A stretch of 64,000 nucleotides of DNA from Pestalotiopsis fici W106-1 (Eukaryota; Ascomycota; Sordariomycetes; Amphisphaeriales; Sporocadaceae): the NCBI RefSeq assembly GCF_000516985.1, contig NW_006917102.1:1931681-1995680 (forward strand), in the 5' to 3' direction. Position numbers and translations under genes: made by a program. This document shows, in pieces, positions 10,493 to 22,300 of this stretch. Below the pieces are notes generated by a model. It made no database searches. It worked only from the letters and a program-made list of their open reading frames with translations, and was not told where the DNA came from. Every line of letters begins with the position of its first letter. The first letter of the stretch is position 1.

Positions 10493-10623
10493 AAAAAAAA
10501 CTTCTTCCCACAAAAGGCAGATCTGACAATTCGAAGAATCGAACATCAGACCCCGGAAAAGTGGTTCACTATTTTCCTGGCCGCACACTCAAAGTTGTTA
10601 CCAACTCGGCCACCGAGGCTCAG
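10493..10623 (-). ncRNA. Candidate Pol III-type RNA unit (tRNA-like, Ser/Leu-type shape)
   Basis: On the minus strand, 10612-10601 reads TGGCCGAGTTGG, a full match to the A-box consensus, and 10544-10536 reads GTTCGATTC, a full match to the core B-box. Between them a hairpin pairs GGAAAA...GTG with CAC...TTTTCC, like a long variable arm. A run of eight T follows downstream (10500-10493), a standard Pol III terminator. The acceptor stem does not pair convincingly and I cannot assign an anticodon. It may therefore be a decayed or intron-containing tRNA, or another Pol III transcript. The A-to-B spacing is about 24 bases longer than in an intronless tRNA without a long arm. Confidence 0.35.
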
Positions 10624-11195
10624 ACTGGGGAGAACCCCCAGACAGCTCAGGTTTCCTTGGTAGTCTGGTTATTGACTGGGCCAATTATCTTCATTTATCT
10701 GCTTTCCTCTTTAATCTCAATGCCTCCATTCATTCAACTCGCCTCATGACCGAAACGAATTCTTTTAAATTGAAAATACATGACGCATAATAACCAAGAC
10801 ACCTGTTATTGTATACTGCATTTTTACTCCATTGTGAATAACTACAAACTGGCTTGCATCCTCGTACCAGAGTCGACTTCGGATCCGCATTGCCCTTACA
10901 GTTGCATGCAAGCACACCTAACATCATTCAATCAAATCTGCTGGTCAGGTCTCTATCAAACCGTGAAAGCTTGCGCCGAAATCGACAAGTGTCACATAAT
11001 GAACATGGTTAAGTATTAGAGTGCAGGGTTATGCAAGCAACATAAACTCTCATTTCCTTATGCTACAATCCACCAACCAGCATATTTGGAAAGAACAATA
11101 ATTTATTTACAGGAAGTGATCGACAACCAAGACCACCAACTCCCCTCTCTTGGAATGCTATCATAACCCCAGCATCGGTACCGCAGGAATGGCCC
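10624..11195. other. Intergenic, 3' flank of the peroxidase gene
   Basis: No coding potential is apparent. The part next to 11196 should hold the 3' UTR of the minus-strand peroxidase; an AATAATTTATTT run near 11096-11107 is a plausible processing region. Confidence 0.4.
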
Positions 11196-12129
11196 CTAGA
11201 TCAAGTTGCGCAGCACACGAAGACTGGCACCACCATGAATATTGCGGCGCTTCTCGGAAGTGGTTACGGCGGCCTCGGTAAACAAGCTTGTAGCGTTTGC
11301 CACAATGTCGGACATTCTGGTGATCTCTTCAAGGGTGATGGCGTCAACCTTTTTGCTCCAGCCAAGCTCGGAGGGGAGTCTTTCATTCTCTGCAAAAAGG
11401 TGTCTCTTGATTAGCGTCTTGTTCATTCGTTCTGTACTGAAATGATATAAGAGGAGATCATACCGAAGAAATATGTCACAAGGGTACGGTTGGCGAGCGC
11501 CGTCTCCAGGTCTCCAAAGACAATGAGCGGTGCGGCCATCTCGCCGAGACTGAATGGCTCCGTGTGAGTGGTAAAAGTGTATTCTGGATTGGTCGAGCGG
11601 CTCTCAATCTGGCGGAAAAGCTTCGAGTTTGCCAGCTGCTGGGCACTCAAGATTTCCGTGGTCCAGTACTTGCACGACGTGTCAAAGACGGTCTGGTTAA
11701 AGACGTGGTTGTTGCCAAAGTAGGCATCGGTGCGCGAAATGGAGGCGTCGTGCTCGAGCACATTGTGGCGGTTCAGGTGGTCGAGCGTGAAAAAGGTCGA
11801 GTTGGGGGTAGGGTTGGCAATGATGGCCTGATCCCACATGATGCCGGCGAGGGTCGCGTCAAAGTTGAGTCCGTTGCCCAGGGCCGAGATGGCATTGTCC
11901 TTGGTGATGTTGCGGCCGTCTCGGGGGAGGAAGCCATGGTTGGCCAATGTGTTCATCATGGGACAAGGACCGCGAACTTATGGTAGGGAGAATCAGTTAG
12001 CTAACGTTCAGTAGGGCGGAGAAAGGGATTCATACAGTCGCCATCAACTGGTGGGTGCCAGTCATGAACCGTGTCTGGCACGCTGGCCAAGGCGAGAGGC
12101 AAGCCCACAAGAATTAATTGAAAACGCAT
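11196..12129 (-). CDS. Secreted heme-thiolate peroxidase (chloroperoxidase/UPO-like)
   Basis: Exons on the minus strand are 12129-12036, 11976-11464 and 11389-11196, giving 266 aa with consistent phases; the introns are 59 and 74 bp. The ATG at 12129 opens a signal peptide (MRFQLILVGLPLALA). The mature protein shows the Peroxidase_2 signature: RGPCP with the heme-ligating Cys36, then ANHG, and the acid-base motif Glu106-His107-Asp108 (NVLEHD). By family it uses H2O2 at a Cys-ligated heme to oxidise, peroxygenate or halogenate small substrates outside the cell. Chloroperoxidase/UPO enzymes use Glu as acid-base catalyst, and the EHD motif is present, so it looks active. Several N-glycosylation sequons (NIT, NST, NQT, NAT) fit secretion. 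A GTG-started extension upstream of 12129 is unlikely. The substrate cannot be told from sequence. Confidence 0.88.
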
Positions 12130-13399
12130 GTTGAAATGTTTGTATTGCAATGGGTTGTACTGTAGAGACTGATCTGGACTCTGGAATAACACAAGAGAAG
12201 CACAATGGGGTTACTTCTGCCTCTAAATACTGACGCAGCTTATAGGAGAATAGAGTACAAAAGTCTTATAGACTACTATTCGAAACCGAGCTTTACTAAC
12301 TTCTCTTCTCCTACTCGCTGGCTTTGTTGCTTAGCACCCCGCAATTAGAGCAGATCTCCCAGGGGCGATGCAGGGAGGCTTGGAACCAAGACGGATGCAT
12401 CGGCGAATCATGGTGCACCTATTAGGCAGTTATAGAGGCGATTTCCCTGGGATCCGTCGTACTGACATTGATTATTTTGACTTGGCTGTGTTGCTTTCTT
12501 GTAGCCTAACAGGGATGGGCATGGGAAATGCTCGGGAATTGTATAAAGTGCATATGCCCCTCGCAAATGGATCTCATAGGTTGCTAATTCTTCAGCTCGG
12601 AACTGCCTCTGATAGGCTGTCGCTAGAAACAGACACCAACACGGGCCTCTTTATGCGAAGAATGCGAGGAACGCGACCTCGGGAAGCTATAGTACCACTC
12701 GAGTCGGAGTTTAGTCACATTGCGATCTGCACTTCGGCTCAATGCCTATTCCCTGTGCACTGCTCCTTTGACTGCATCATCGTCCCGATTGAAGGGAAAA
12801 TGGAGGCTCGCAAAAAAGCTCAATCTTTTCACTTATAACTTGGCGCGCCTCGACTCAACAAAGCTTCTCGTCTCAAATAAACTTTCAAGTAGGCCGATTG
12901 ACCTGTAATAGGCCCGAGTCCATGCCACATGCCCAGTTGTCCGCAAAACACCACATAATGGCGCCAAGAAATCAAACCCCGTCATCTCATACTCGATGGA
13001 GCATCTGGTCAAACAGGGACATGTCTTGCTGAGACCTGGGAGAACAGGTCGCGCGTTGTCCAGCATCGCCTCCCTTTTGTTGGTAGCAGCAATGCGATTG
13101 CGAACCCGATTCTAGTGGCGGGCTTCTGAAAAGTGTTTGTCGTGACTGAACGGAGTGCGAGGATGTGGCGGGGGTTGAACAGGTATTATAGTCTGGGCGG
13201 TAATCCATGTTCCATATCATCATCCTTCTTTCATTTAAGCTTACGCATCTCGGATAACTGGGATTCACCCAGGTGCCAATGACGGTAGAAAGAGCAGCGA
13301 TGTCGTTGATTACAGGGCTGCAGTGATGAAGCGGCCATCTGCGATGGATTCTATCAGAATCAGTCGAGTTTCGGCCCATGAATGTTTAAGAGGGAAATG
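12130..13399. other. Intergenic region upstream of the peroxidase
   Basis: The part next to 12129 is the peroxidase promoter; a TATTTAGAG sequence on the minus strand near 12231-12222 could be a TATA-like element. An open frame on the plus strand (12368-12838, up to 156 codons) shows no recognisable content and poor residue composition for a gene, so I do not call it. Confidence 0.35.
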
Positions 13400-14070
13400 A
13401 AATACCAAGGGTGTTGTTCCAATGCACCAAATCTTGGGGCGTCAAAGGCAAATAGTCTTGGACCATCATTTTGGTAGTCTCGGGATACACAAATCAGAGT
13501 GCCAAGGGCTCGAAATAAGTTCCAATGGACAGATGTAGAAGGTGCATAGCATCTTCAGCATATGGTTGGTTCGTGAGTAGGTGACCGATGTTGAATCACC
13601 AAGCCTCATCAAGGTCTGGCTGGTCGCATTCAATTCGGAGCAATAGAAGTGGCAGAGTCGGATATTAAACTTCAGCACGTGGCCAATGCTTCGCCCATCA
13701 CCATGAACTTCAATCTGCGCCTCCTTGACGTTGAGAAAAACCGACCACAACGGAAAAAGAAAGCTATGGCAGCTTCTCATAGATCACAACATCTTCAAGG
13801 CATCACTTTAATGCCCCAACTAGCCTGTACAATATATGCTGTGCCGAATAGAACATCTTTGGCGTGACGAATAAATATGGTGAATGTCAGGAAATTGATC
13901 ATTTTGATGGATAAAGCTTGGTGATTTACCGATGTTCCAGGCAAATTGAGTCGCAGAATTCGCGGCAATCATTTGTCGAAGGAATCGTGCGTTGTCATAT
14001 TTGCGGTCAAACGTTCAACGTCTTGCTTGGAAGGATAGTAGATCTCCGCCGCAGTGTGACTGTAACGTGA
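13400..14070 (-). pseudogene. Decayed protein-coding relic with frameshifts and stops
   Basis: Reading the minus strand from about 14070 downward, protein-like segments appear in changing frames. These include AEIYYPSKQDVE, then after a one-base slip DRKYDNARFLRQMIAANSAT and QFAWNIGKSPSFIHQNDQF, then in another frame KDVLFGTAYIVQASWGIKV. Farther down come LLLLRIECDQPDLDEAW, NIGHLLTNQPYAEDAMHLL and TTKMMVQDYLPLTPQDLVHW. In the last frame two TGA codons interrupt otherwise continuous protein-like sequence. No set of canonical introns repairs all breaks. I do not recognise the family. It most likely represents one inactivated gene of at least 220 codons. The first codons and the 3' end are uncertain. 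Confidence 0.5.
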
Positions 14071-15586
14071 TGAAGTCGCAGGGCGTCCGCGCGCAGCCAA
14101 AATGTCCACGCCAATTGGCGCGCGCTCTGGGCTCGTCGTTGACTGCGGCTTCTATCTAAGCCGCAGCACCAGCGACACCCGGATGAAGTCGTTTGTTTCT
14201 TGTTGGGAACATTGCGTAGTACTTGACCAGGACGTCAAGCGGCAATCGGTAACTTGGTTCGCTCCTATCCACAGGAGCCGGTCGGACTGTAGTCGAACGG
14301 AGGCCCTGGGTCAAGTTTGGCAAACTTGCGGCTTGTCACAGAGACGTGAAATACGCTTGTCATCCCGCCCATCACCTGGTTGTCCCATGAATATGTCGGT
14401 AAATTGGGCAGAAGGTCACAACTTGACTATTTGTTCAAGGGGCCACAGGTGGTCACCTGAACTTGAACAGATGTCATGATCGTGTCATTTTTGTCAGCAT
14501 GAGTTCAAACCACCAGAAACGATATGATGGAGAAGACATATTAAACTCGGAATATCTGCTTCTCGCTCAATAGCAAGCAGAAACGGTCCTTGTCGTCTCG
14601 TGAAGAACATAGACTAGCGGACTAATCATCTTTGGCTATCGAAACAAATACGAAAGTCTGGCGTTGACTGCACCTTCAAATAGCAAGATTTGGGTATTTG
14701 AATTGTATGGAGTTCCATTAGGCGCTACGTTGGCATCTTATATCTAGACATTGATTGCATACGGTGAATACAAGCAACCACCACTGTCTTTGATTTCCAC
14801 TTATTGGGATCCGTCCATGTATGACACTAGGGTGTGCGCCCTGTATAAGGCTTCCTACGCAGAGACTTACACAACCCAACCACTTCTGCAATTAAACTTA
14901 TGTGATGCGTTCAATTTGGCATTGCAGACCCCTGCTTCAACTAGATGATTCATCATACACCTACATCCGACGAATCCTCGGACCATCAAAATTGTACGGT
15001 AGAGACGCCACGTGCAGCTTCGTACGACTGTATAGCTCTGTGTATACATATCAGGAGGCTTAAAATTACTTCTTGGGATAATGACGATGCTGTGTGCATG
15101 CGAAAAATCCGATGTTCCTTTCCGAGCTCGTGGGTCTGGGGTCCCCCCACAGGCGAGCCTATCACAGTTGCCGTCCCCGCGTTTTGCTCTTGTTTATTGA
15201 CTATAGCGCTGCCATTATAGGGAAAGATCTTGGTTCAATGTCATGAACATGGACTAAATCCCCGCATTTTGCATGCACAATTGGCAAGGGAATAGCCGCA
15301 GGATAACGTGAAATCACAATTTCATACATTACCGTTGGCTGCATCCATCTCCCACAACCCGAAAACCCCAAGTAAGAACCCGAAAATTCGGCGGCACAAG
15401 TTGCCCGTTGTGTGTCTTGAACATCATGGAGATGGACGTGATGCGGAAAACTTGTACCGATCGTAACTGGAAGGTCACAAGGAAACAATCCCCGCATCGA
15501 GGCTCGTCTCTAGATTACCCGAAATTTCCACGGCCATCTTGACCAGAGTTCGATTCAGCTTCACGTCATTCACTTGGGCTTGATGA
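14071..15586. other. Intergenic region upstream of the GH3 gene
   Basis: No gene is supported. Open frames of up to 125 codons (14102-14479 plus) lack any family-like pattern. The last few hundred bases act as the promoter of the GH3 gene by position. Confidence 0.4.
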
Positions 15587-15592
15587 TATATA
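15587..15592 (+). promoter_or_regulatory. Possible TATA box of the GH3 gene
   Basis: TATATA lies about 115 bases upstream of the chosen start codon of the GH3 gene. The role is inferred from sequence and distance only. Confidence 0.35.
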
Positions 15593-15703
15593 CCTGTCCG
15601 TACCTTGCGCCTCTGATGATGACTTGGGCATGAAAACAAATGTCGCAGCCGCCTCATTCGTATCATCAAAGGATCAAATTATTGCTCTTTGCGTGGAGGC
15701 TCG

Positions 15704-18149
15704 ATGCCAAACATGCTTTCACACATACTTTTGCTGGCTGTGTGGCCACTACTTGGTGCTCTGGCCATATCTCCGAACAATACCGGCATAAGCAGATCAT
15801 GGAGTGAAGCTCAGCAGTTGGCTAGCGAGTTCTCTGCTCGCCTAACCCTGACCGAGAAAGCCTTTCTGGCTACAGGGTGGATTCTAGGTCCTTGTGATGG
15901 CAACATTGCCCCCATTCCACGTTTGAACTTTAGCGGAATGTGCCTCCACGACGGTCCTGCTGGCATACGTGTCGCGGATCTTGCCACCTTGTTCCCAGCA
16001 GGTGTGACCACGGGCGCGACATGGGATAGAGATCTCATGTATGCTCGTGGTCTTGCCATGGGGGAGGAATTCCGCGAAAAGGGCTCTCATGTCATTCTAG
16101 GGTTAGTTCAGAGCGCGACTTCCATTGCCGATGATAATTCACTGACACGATACCAGACCGGTTGCTGGTCCTCTTGGGCGGCACCCACTTGGCGGCCGCA
16201 ACTGGGAAGGGTTCGCCGTTGACCCCTATCTCTCTGGCATCGCCATGGAAGAGACCATTCGCGGGCATCAGGATGCTGGTGTTCAAGCATGTGCCAAGCA
16301 CTACATTGGCAATGAGCAAGAAACAGAGCGATCTAGTGTCATCACGAATGGAATCGAAACAGCTGCCATCTCGGCCAATATCGACGATCGCACCCTTCAT
16401 GAGCTGTACCTCTGGCCTTTTGCCAACTCGGTCAAGGCTGGCACTGCGTCCGTCATGTGCAGTTACAACCGTCTGAATCAGACTTATGCCTGCGCGCACG
16501 ACCGCACCTTGAACGAGATTCTCAAAGGCGAATTGGGTTTCCAGGGCTACGTCATGTCCGACTGGTTTGCGACGCACTCGGGAGTTGACTCTGTGAATGG
16601 GGGCCTCGACATGACCATGCCTGGTCCATTGAGCCAAGGTGAGGCTCAGACCTTGAACCTTAGCGCAATCCCCTTTCATGAAATTCCATCATGGTTTGGC
16701 ACCAATCTCACCACCGCCGTCAACAATGGAAGCGTGTCCGAGGCGCGTCTTGACGACATGGTTCTGCGAATCATGACGCCGTACTACTTGCTCGGCCAGG
16801 ATCAAGACTTTCCGAGCGTTGATCCGTCAAATGCTTGGCTGTATTATGTTTCCTACGGTTTGGCCCAACTTAACCCCGCCATTCCAGTCGCCAGAGACGT
16901 TCGAGCCGATCATGGAGCGTTGGTCAGGGAGATTGCGGCGGCAGGCACTGTATTACTAAAGAATGAACAATCGATTCTCCCCATCAGAAACGTCACCAAT
17001 ATCGTGGTGTTTGGCAACGATGCCCCAGACACGTCAGACGGTCTTTATTTTCTGGGCCCAATCACAGATCCGTCACGGCCGCTTGGAGCTAAATACGGGA
17101 CACTGGCCGTTGGTGGAGGCTCCGGCGCCGGTCGTACGAGCGATTTGGTATCGCCGTTGCGCGCGATTCGAGAACGAGGCTATCGCGACGGCTTCCGCAC
17201 GCAGTATATCACCAACAACGACCTTCTCGCAGGTAACAATTTGACCAGCATCTTTCCTTTGCCTGATGTTTGTCTCGTGTTTCTCAAGACTTTTTCAACC
17301 GAAGGTTGGGACCGCCTTTCCCTGGAGAATGATTGGAACTCTACTCTGGCCGTCGAAAACGTGGCAGCCTTGTGTTCTAATAGAACCGTGGTCGTGACGC
17401 ATTCCTCTGGAGTCAATACTCTGCCGTGGGACGACAAGGTTGCTGCGATTGTAGCTGCTCATTACCCTGGAGAACAAGCCGGCAACTCCATCGTGGATGT
17501 TCTCTGGGGAGACGTCAATCCTTCTGGTCACCTGCCCTACACCATTCCCAAGAACGAGTCAGACTACGACTTTCCAATTGTCAACATTACTGGGCCGGAC
17601 GCGCTCAACTCGGACGCGTGGCAGGAGGATTTTACCGAAGGCCTTTTCATTGACTATAGGCACTTTGATGCTCATAATATCACACCATTGTACAGCTTTG
17701 GGCATGGATTGAGTTATACCACTTTTGACATTTCCTCGGATGCTCAAGTCAGTTGGATCGCACAAAACCTCTCGGCACTTCCAACCCCTGCGACAACTTC
17801 GACGCCCGGCGGTAACTCTGAGCTGTGGGGAGGCGTTCTCAACATCACCACCACAATCAGCAACACTGGTAGTGTGGCTGGGGCCGCCGTGCCGCAGCTG
17901 TATGTGTCCCTGCCGACGAGACAAGATGGCGGTGCGCCTAGTGGCACCCCACGTTCAGTTCTGCGCGGCTTTGAAAAAGTCAAACTCGAAGCTGGTCAGT
18001 CTATTCCAGTTACCTTTAGTCTGATGAGGAGAGATATCAGCTTTTGGAGTGTCGAAGAACAGGAGTGGCGTGTGCCACAGGGAGACCTTCAGCTGGATCT
18101 TGGGTTTAGCTTTGGCGATATTCGCGCTTCGGTCACAACCCAGATATAA
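15704..18149 (+). CDS. Secreted GH3 beta-glucosidase-like glycosidase
   Basis: Exons 15704-16101 and 16157-18149 give 796 aa. The 55-bp intron (GTTAGT...TACCAG) explains the apparent frame break and restores the family motif HVILGPVAGPLGR followed by GGRNWEGFAVDPYL. The ATG at 15704 starts a signal peptide (MLSHILLLAVWPLLGALA); an in-frame TTG at 15689 was rejected, and the ATG at 15713 is an alternative. GH3 landmarks in order: SGMCLHDGPAGIR, KHYIGNEQE, and the nucleophile Asp at about residue 268 in GYVMSDWF. The GH3 C-terminal domain begins near 390 (AGTVLLKNE) and a fibronectin-III-like domain lies near 690-785 (RSVLRGFEKVKLEAGQ). The family hydrolyses terminal beta-linked glucose (sometimes xylose) from oligosaccharides by a retaining mechanism. 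Many NxS/T sites fit an extracellular enzyme. Substrate preference is not readable here. Confidence 0.9.
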
Positions 18150-18780
18150 CCTACCTTCTTTTGTCAGACAAGCCTCCTAGTATAGTACTTTTCGACGATA
18201 ATTTTAATTACAGTAGTTTTGGCGCGGAAAATTCCTCGATATATAAATATTGCTCAAGTCTCCGACGCACTGAGAACAAGGTAAAATATCACCTAAAGTT
18301 TCGTAGTCATGACATGCTGTACCTAATCTGCTTCCATACTTCATAACGCGAAATGGTGCAGCAAAATGTGTTTCAAGTCAGTCCATCTTTATGTTTGGGC
18401 ACGTCAAAGAGAGGCGAGGCAAGCTGAGCCCTGCCAGCAGGCAGGACACTCAGCGTCAGGCACAATCGAAAATTGAAGGGCAAAGCTCGAAGTCACAGGG
18501 AATAGGAAATCACGATACAGTTTCAATCCGAAGAAACAGGAACAAGTGGGACTACCAGTGGTTTTCAATAAACAGCCACTACTGAGGGTTTACTACAGCA
18601 CATCGCAAGAGACGTGTACTAGCTTGAATTGTTGGCGTGTTCAGTATCCCAGTGGGTAAAGGCATAATCTCTCATCTACTGTGCATCGTTGCATCAAGTA
18701 GGCATAGACCAGTCCATGATCATGAGTATCGTTGCCTCGAGCTCGCATCTCTAGCTCAAGAGGAAATAACCCTCAAATCC
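18150..18780. other. Convergent 3' region
   Basis: This lies between the 3' ends of the GH3 gene and the minus-strand SANT-like gene. It is A/T-rich near 18180-18260 and has no supported gene. Confidence 0.45.
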
Positions 18781-19316
18781 TTAAACCTCGCCCTCCTCCT
18801 CAATGGTGGCATTCTCCTCCTCGGCCTGCTTGGCGGCGGCGGCAGCAGCGGCAGCAGCCTTCTTGTTGGAACGGGGCTTCTTGGCCGAAGGAGTACCGTT
18901 GGCCTCACCAGCCTCGTTGGCGTCGCCAGAAGCAGCGTTGCACTTGCGGGGCGTCTTGGGAGTAGCCTTGCCTTTGGCGACTCCGCCAGTCTCATTGGGA
19001 TCGACCTCGAACTTTGTGATGTAGACGTTCTTGAGTTTGGCAAACTTCTGACTGTGATTCCGTGGTGGTTAGATGACACTTTTTTGCAAGCGTTGAAGAT
19101 GGGAAGAAAAAATGCAAGTTAAGCTCATGTCGTGACTTACCGACATCCCTCCTTGGTCTTGGTGGGAAACTTCTTCTGGAGCTGCTCAGCGACAGCATCC
19201 CAGGGGACGGCGGCGAATCTGTTGCTCTGATACATGGCGGCGAGAACGAGGTCGAGCTCTTCCTCGGGAGTCCAGCCCTTGCCCTCCTTGCCCTTGTCTG
19301 CAGCTGTGTCGGCCAT
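18781..19316 (-). CDS. Small SANT/Myb-like nuclear protein
   Basis: Exons 19316-19141 and 19051-18781 (minus) give 148 aa; the intron is 89 bp with a GTAAGT donor and CACAG acceptor. The N-terminal domain (about residues 15-70) resembles SANT/Myb-like fungal domains: GWTPEEELDLVLAAMYQ, then PWDAVAEQLQKKFPTKT, then EGCRQKFAKLKNVY, that is three helices with spaced Trp residues. The C-terminal half is basic and alanine-rich (KKPRSNKK followed by a run of nine Ala) and ends in an acidic tail (EEENATIEEEGEV). Such proteins are common in filamentous fungi as short, uncharacterised DNA- or chromatin-associated proteins. The basic stretch would serve as a nuclear signal. Function is inferred from the fold only. 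The start was chosen at the ATG at 19316; upstream in-frame TTG is unlikely. Confidence 0.75.
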
Positions 19317-22300
19317 TGTGTGTGATTGCAAGACGAATTTGGCGGTTGTGGTTCAATGTTTGTTTCTGCAAACCGTGCCTGTCAGCTTGTTTAGTTTGGC
19401 AAAGAAGTTGACGCGATTGCCGGGAAAGTCTCAGGGTATTAGAGGTCCGGTGGTGTGAGTGTAATAGTTATGAGGGCAAAGATGGCCCCGAAACACGCAA
19501 GAGTCTCTTTAGACAATCGTGTCAACTACTTACCTGGGCAAGAGTCTCTGAGGAGTGTGAGTGAGAAGCAGCTTTTTCAATGCTGACAGCTCTGGCTTGT
19601 TGGGTATTTTGGAAATGTTTGGGAAGTAGAGAAATTATTGGTTGCTTGGTCTGATGGTTGAGGGATACTTGGGGTGGCTGCAACGTCCGATGTTCTCGAA
19701 AGCTGTGGTTGATGAAAACGAAATTGAATTTTTGGGGGATGAGCTGAAACAATCTATTATTCCTCGCAAACGGACAAAATGATTGATCAGAGCTCTTGCC
19801 TTTAGTCAGAGGTGGTGGTCTTGTACCTGACGAAGACCATGCTGATTGTTCGATTAGCAATCACATAAATTTCAGGACGACGACGACGACAGCTTTCGCG
19901 ATTGCCTCTTTTGTTTGGCATAGTCACCTAATTTTGGGAAGACTATTTTGTACCTTCCACTCGGGAGATGACATCTTGTTAACACCCTATCTTTGATGCA
20001 AGAGGATAACAATGGGCATAGAGGTGCAGAATGAGTATTATCAGTCCCCCGAATTCACCATACTGCAACGAACTTTTGATGCTCACATGAGCCACATCGT
20101 GTTCTCCGTTAGCATATACCTCTTCTCTTCAAGTGAGTGCGACTATTTGTGACAGTCATTCAACGCTGTGAAGCCCATTCTCCAGAGCAAAGGCATATCC
20201 TCCAGCACGTCATTGTATCCTCCAAAATAGAAATTGCATCTCGTTGCACGTGCCTGATCTTGGAGGACTTGAGAGATGCCCTACCTTTGATTCGAGGTTT
20301 AATCCAACCCATAATAGCCTGGCTGAAGATGGTGCACAGCAGAAAAGCCGAGCGAGATGTTTGATGACGACCACCTAGAGAGGACCTTTGCCGACTCTGC
20401 GACGGGCAATTCCATGTAGGAGATTAAGAGTAACTATGAGCAAGGTTAATATTAGTTTCGAAAGCTGTGGCATTCGTTCATCTGAAGCACTGCAACTGAG
20501 CTGCTTATAAACTACAGCACACGTCAACTTTGTCAGTCGAATTTCGAGATTGATGCTACTCGTCTATCTTAGGAGCACGATCATGACATTGCCACCGACA
20601 AAGGCACCATGTTGGCTAAGCAGTCCCCCTACTGTGGTCGTGATTGTGATTCTACGGTCTGTGAAGATTAGACATTGCTTAAACAAAGATGCCAAAGTTA
20701 TTTGTGGATCGACAAGAATGATGTTTTGTGTAGGATCCGTTGCAATGTTCTTGAGAAAGGCACACCATTGTCCCTTGCAGTTTGCAGATCGAGAGTAACG
20801 AGTCTCTGATTAGAAACATCACAGTTGAACCGAGGCATACACGGTTATCGGTGGTGTGTGTGTGGTGACGTCGGATTATAGCTGAAGACCTAATCGCGCA
20901 CTCCAAGTGCCAACTGTATCTTGGGAACCAATTGCAATGTATTATTTCCAAGATTATGATTGCAACCCGCGTCTCTGGCCGAGGTGGGAGACGCAGAGTA
21001 CTTCGTTTTTTGCTCCAGCTCTTTTCTTTTCGGACACAGGTGGCTTGCCTGCGTACAATTCAGGCAGGCCACCTCCTTGCAGAGGACCCAAATTCGGCCG
21101 GTTCAGTCCCTTCAGGGCTGCCAAGACGGAGATACGTGGCCCGGAAACTATCTCCGTGTATTTAATTTTTTCGTGATAAGTTTTGAACCAAGTCTGGGGT
21201 TTCAGTGGGTTCGGTTTATTAGCATTCCTTGGGCGTTGGAGAGGCGAAACCTGTTACCTGACACAGGCACAGAGGACAGGCCTCAAAGGCTGACTCGCCG
21301 AACGCGCCTAGGGATGTAACTTTGGGAATCACAGTGGGTCATAAATAAGGACATTGGGTTCCTCGGTGTCTCGGGTCGCTCAGGACTCCGTTGACAAGCT
21401 TTTTTTCTATTTGCATGGTTGCACAGATCTACATTGTTTTGGTGGTTTGCTTGCAATGATTTCTAAATTCTCTCCCCCCGCCCAAGAGAATACGGTGCAA
21501 TTGTTGGACAAGTGCTTATTGATCAAGTGCGACTTTAGTAATGCATAGCAAAACTGAGTATCAAATGACGACCAATTGGATCCTTGGCCGAGCGCCGAGC
21601 CTGGGACGTTGCATGTGCTGCTGGGCTATAGGTACGTAATAGACAGCGTCACACGGTCTTTGGTGACAGCTTGTGTGGTGGTCAGCGTCGCCGGCATAGC
21701 TTGCACCGTAGGCTATCATCCCTCCCGGCTACTCAGGCGCATCGGAGCTACCGTTTGTGAATCTTGCTGTCATTCACATCGACTACGATACGCTATCATG
21801 TCCGGCAGAGAGACCAGTCAAGCAGAGCTGGCGATTGCCGGGCTCAGATTGGTTCTGCTTCTGGCATCAGAATGATCGACATTCACGTGATTGGCATTTG
21901 AGCCTACACCGCATACCTGAGGTAGCAGCAGTCAATAAAGTGACCGTGCAAGTAAACTGGGCTTCCGGCGGATATTCCGTGCAGGTAGAGAGAGGGCAAG
22001 CGCGGCATACTTGCCAGCACATATGCTGTCTCGACGTCTGTTCTACCGTGTAGGTGGATGATGGTGGTCAGTCAGTAAGGGAGGGGGTCTTCTTCGGTAC
22101 TTTTCTCGAAACATGGGAAAGCCAATGGCTCAGCCCGCCAGGCCAGGCACAAACGGGGCAAGGCCCCGTAGTTCTTCCCAAGGAGTTGGATGGATACGTG
22201 AACGAATTGAAGGTTGCGTTGCGTCGCGTTCTACGCATCGTGGGGCAACAGATAGGAGGCGGGTTACCAATCTGAAAGATGAGCATCCACCGGGTGCCCC

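Noticed and set aside
12368..12838. 156-codon plus-strand frame
   Set aside because: No family pattern and no support from splice sites; lies in the upstream region of the peroxidase.
16092..16260. Apparent frameshift in the GH3 gene
   Set aside because: A canonical 55-bp intron (16102-16156) joins the two frames and restores conserved GH3 residues, so it is not a pseudogene.
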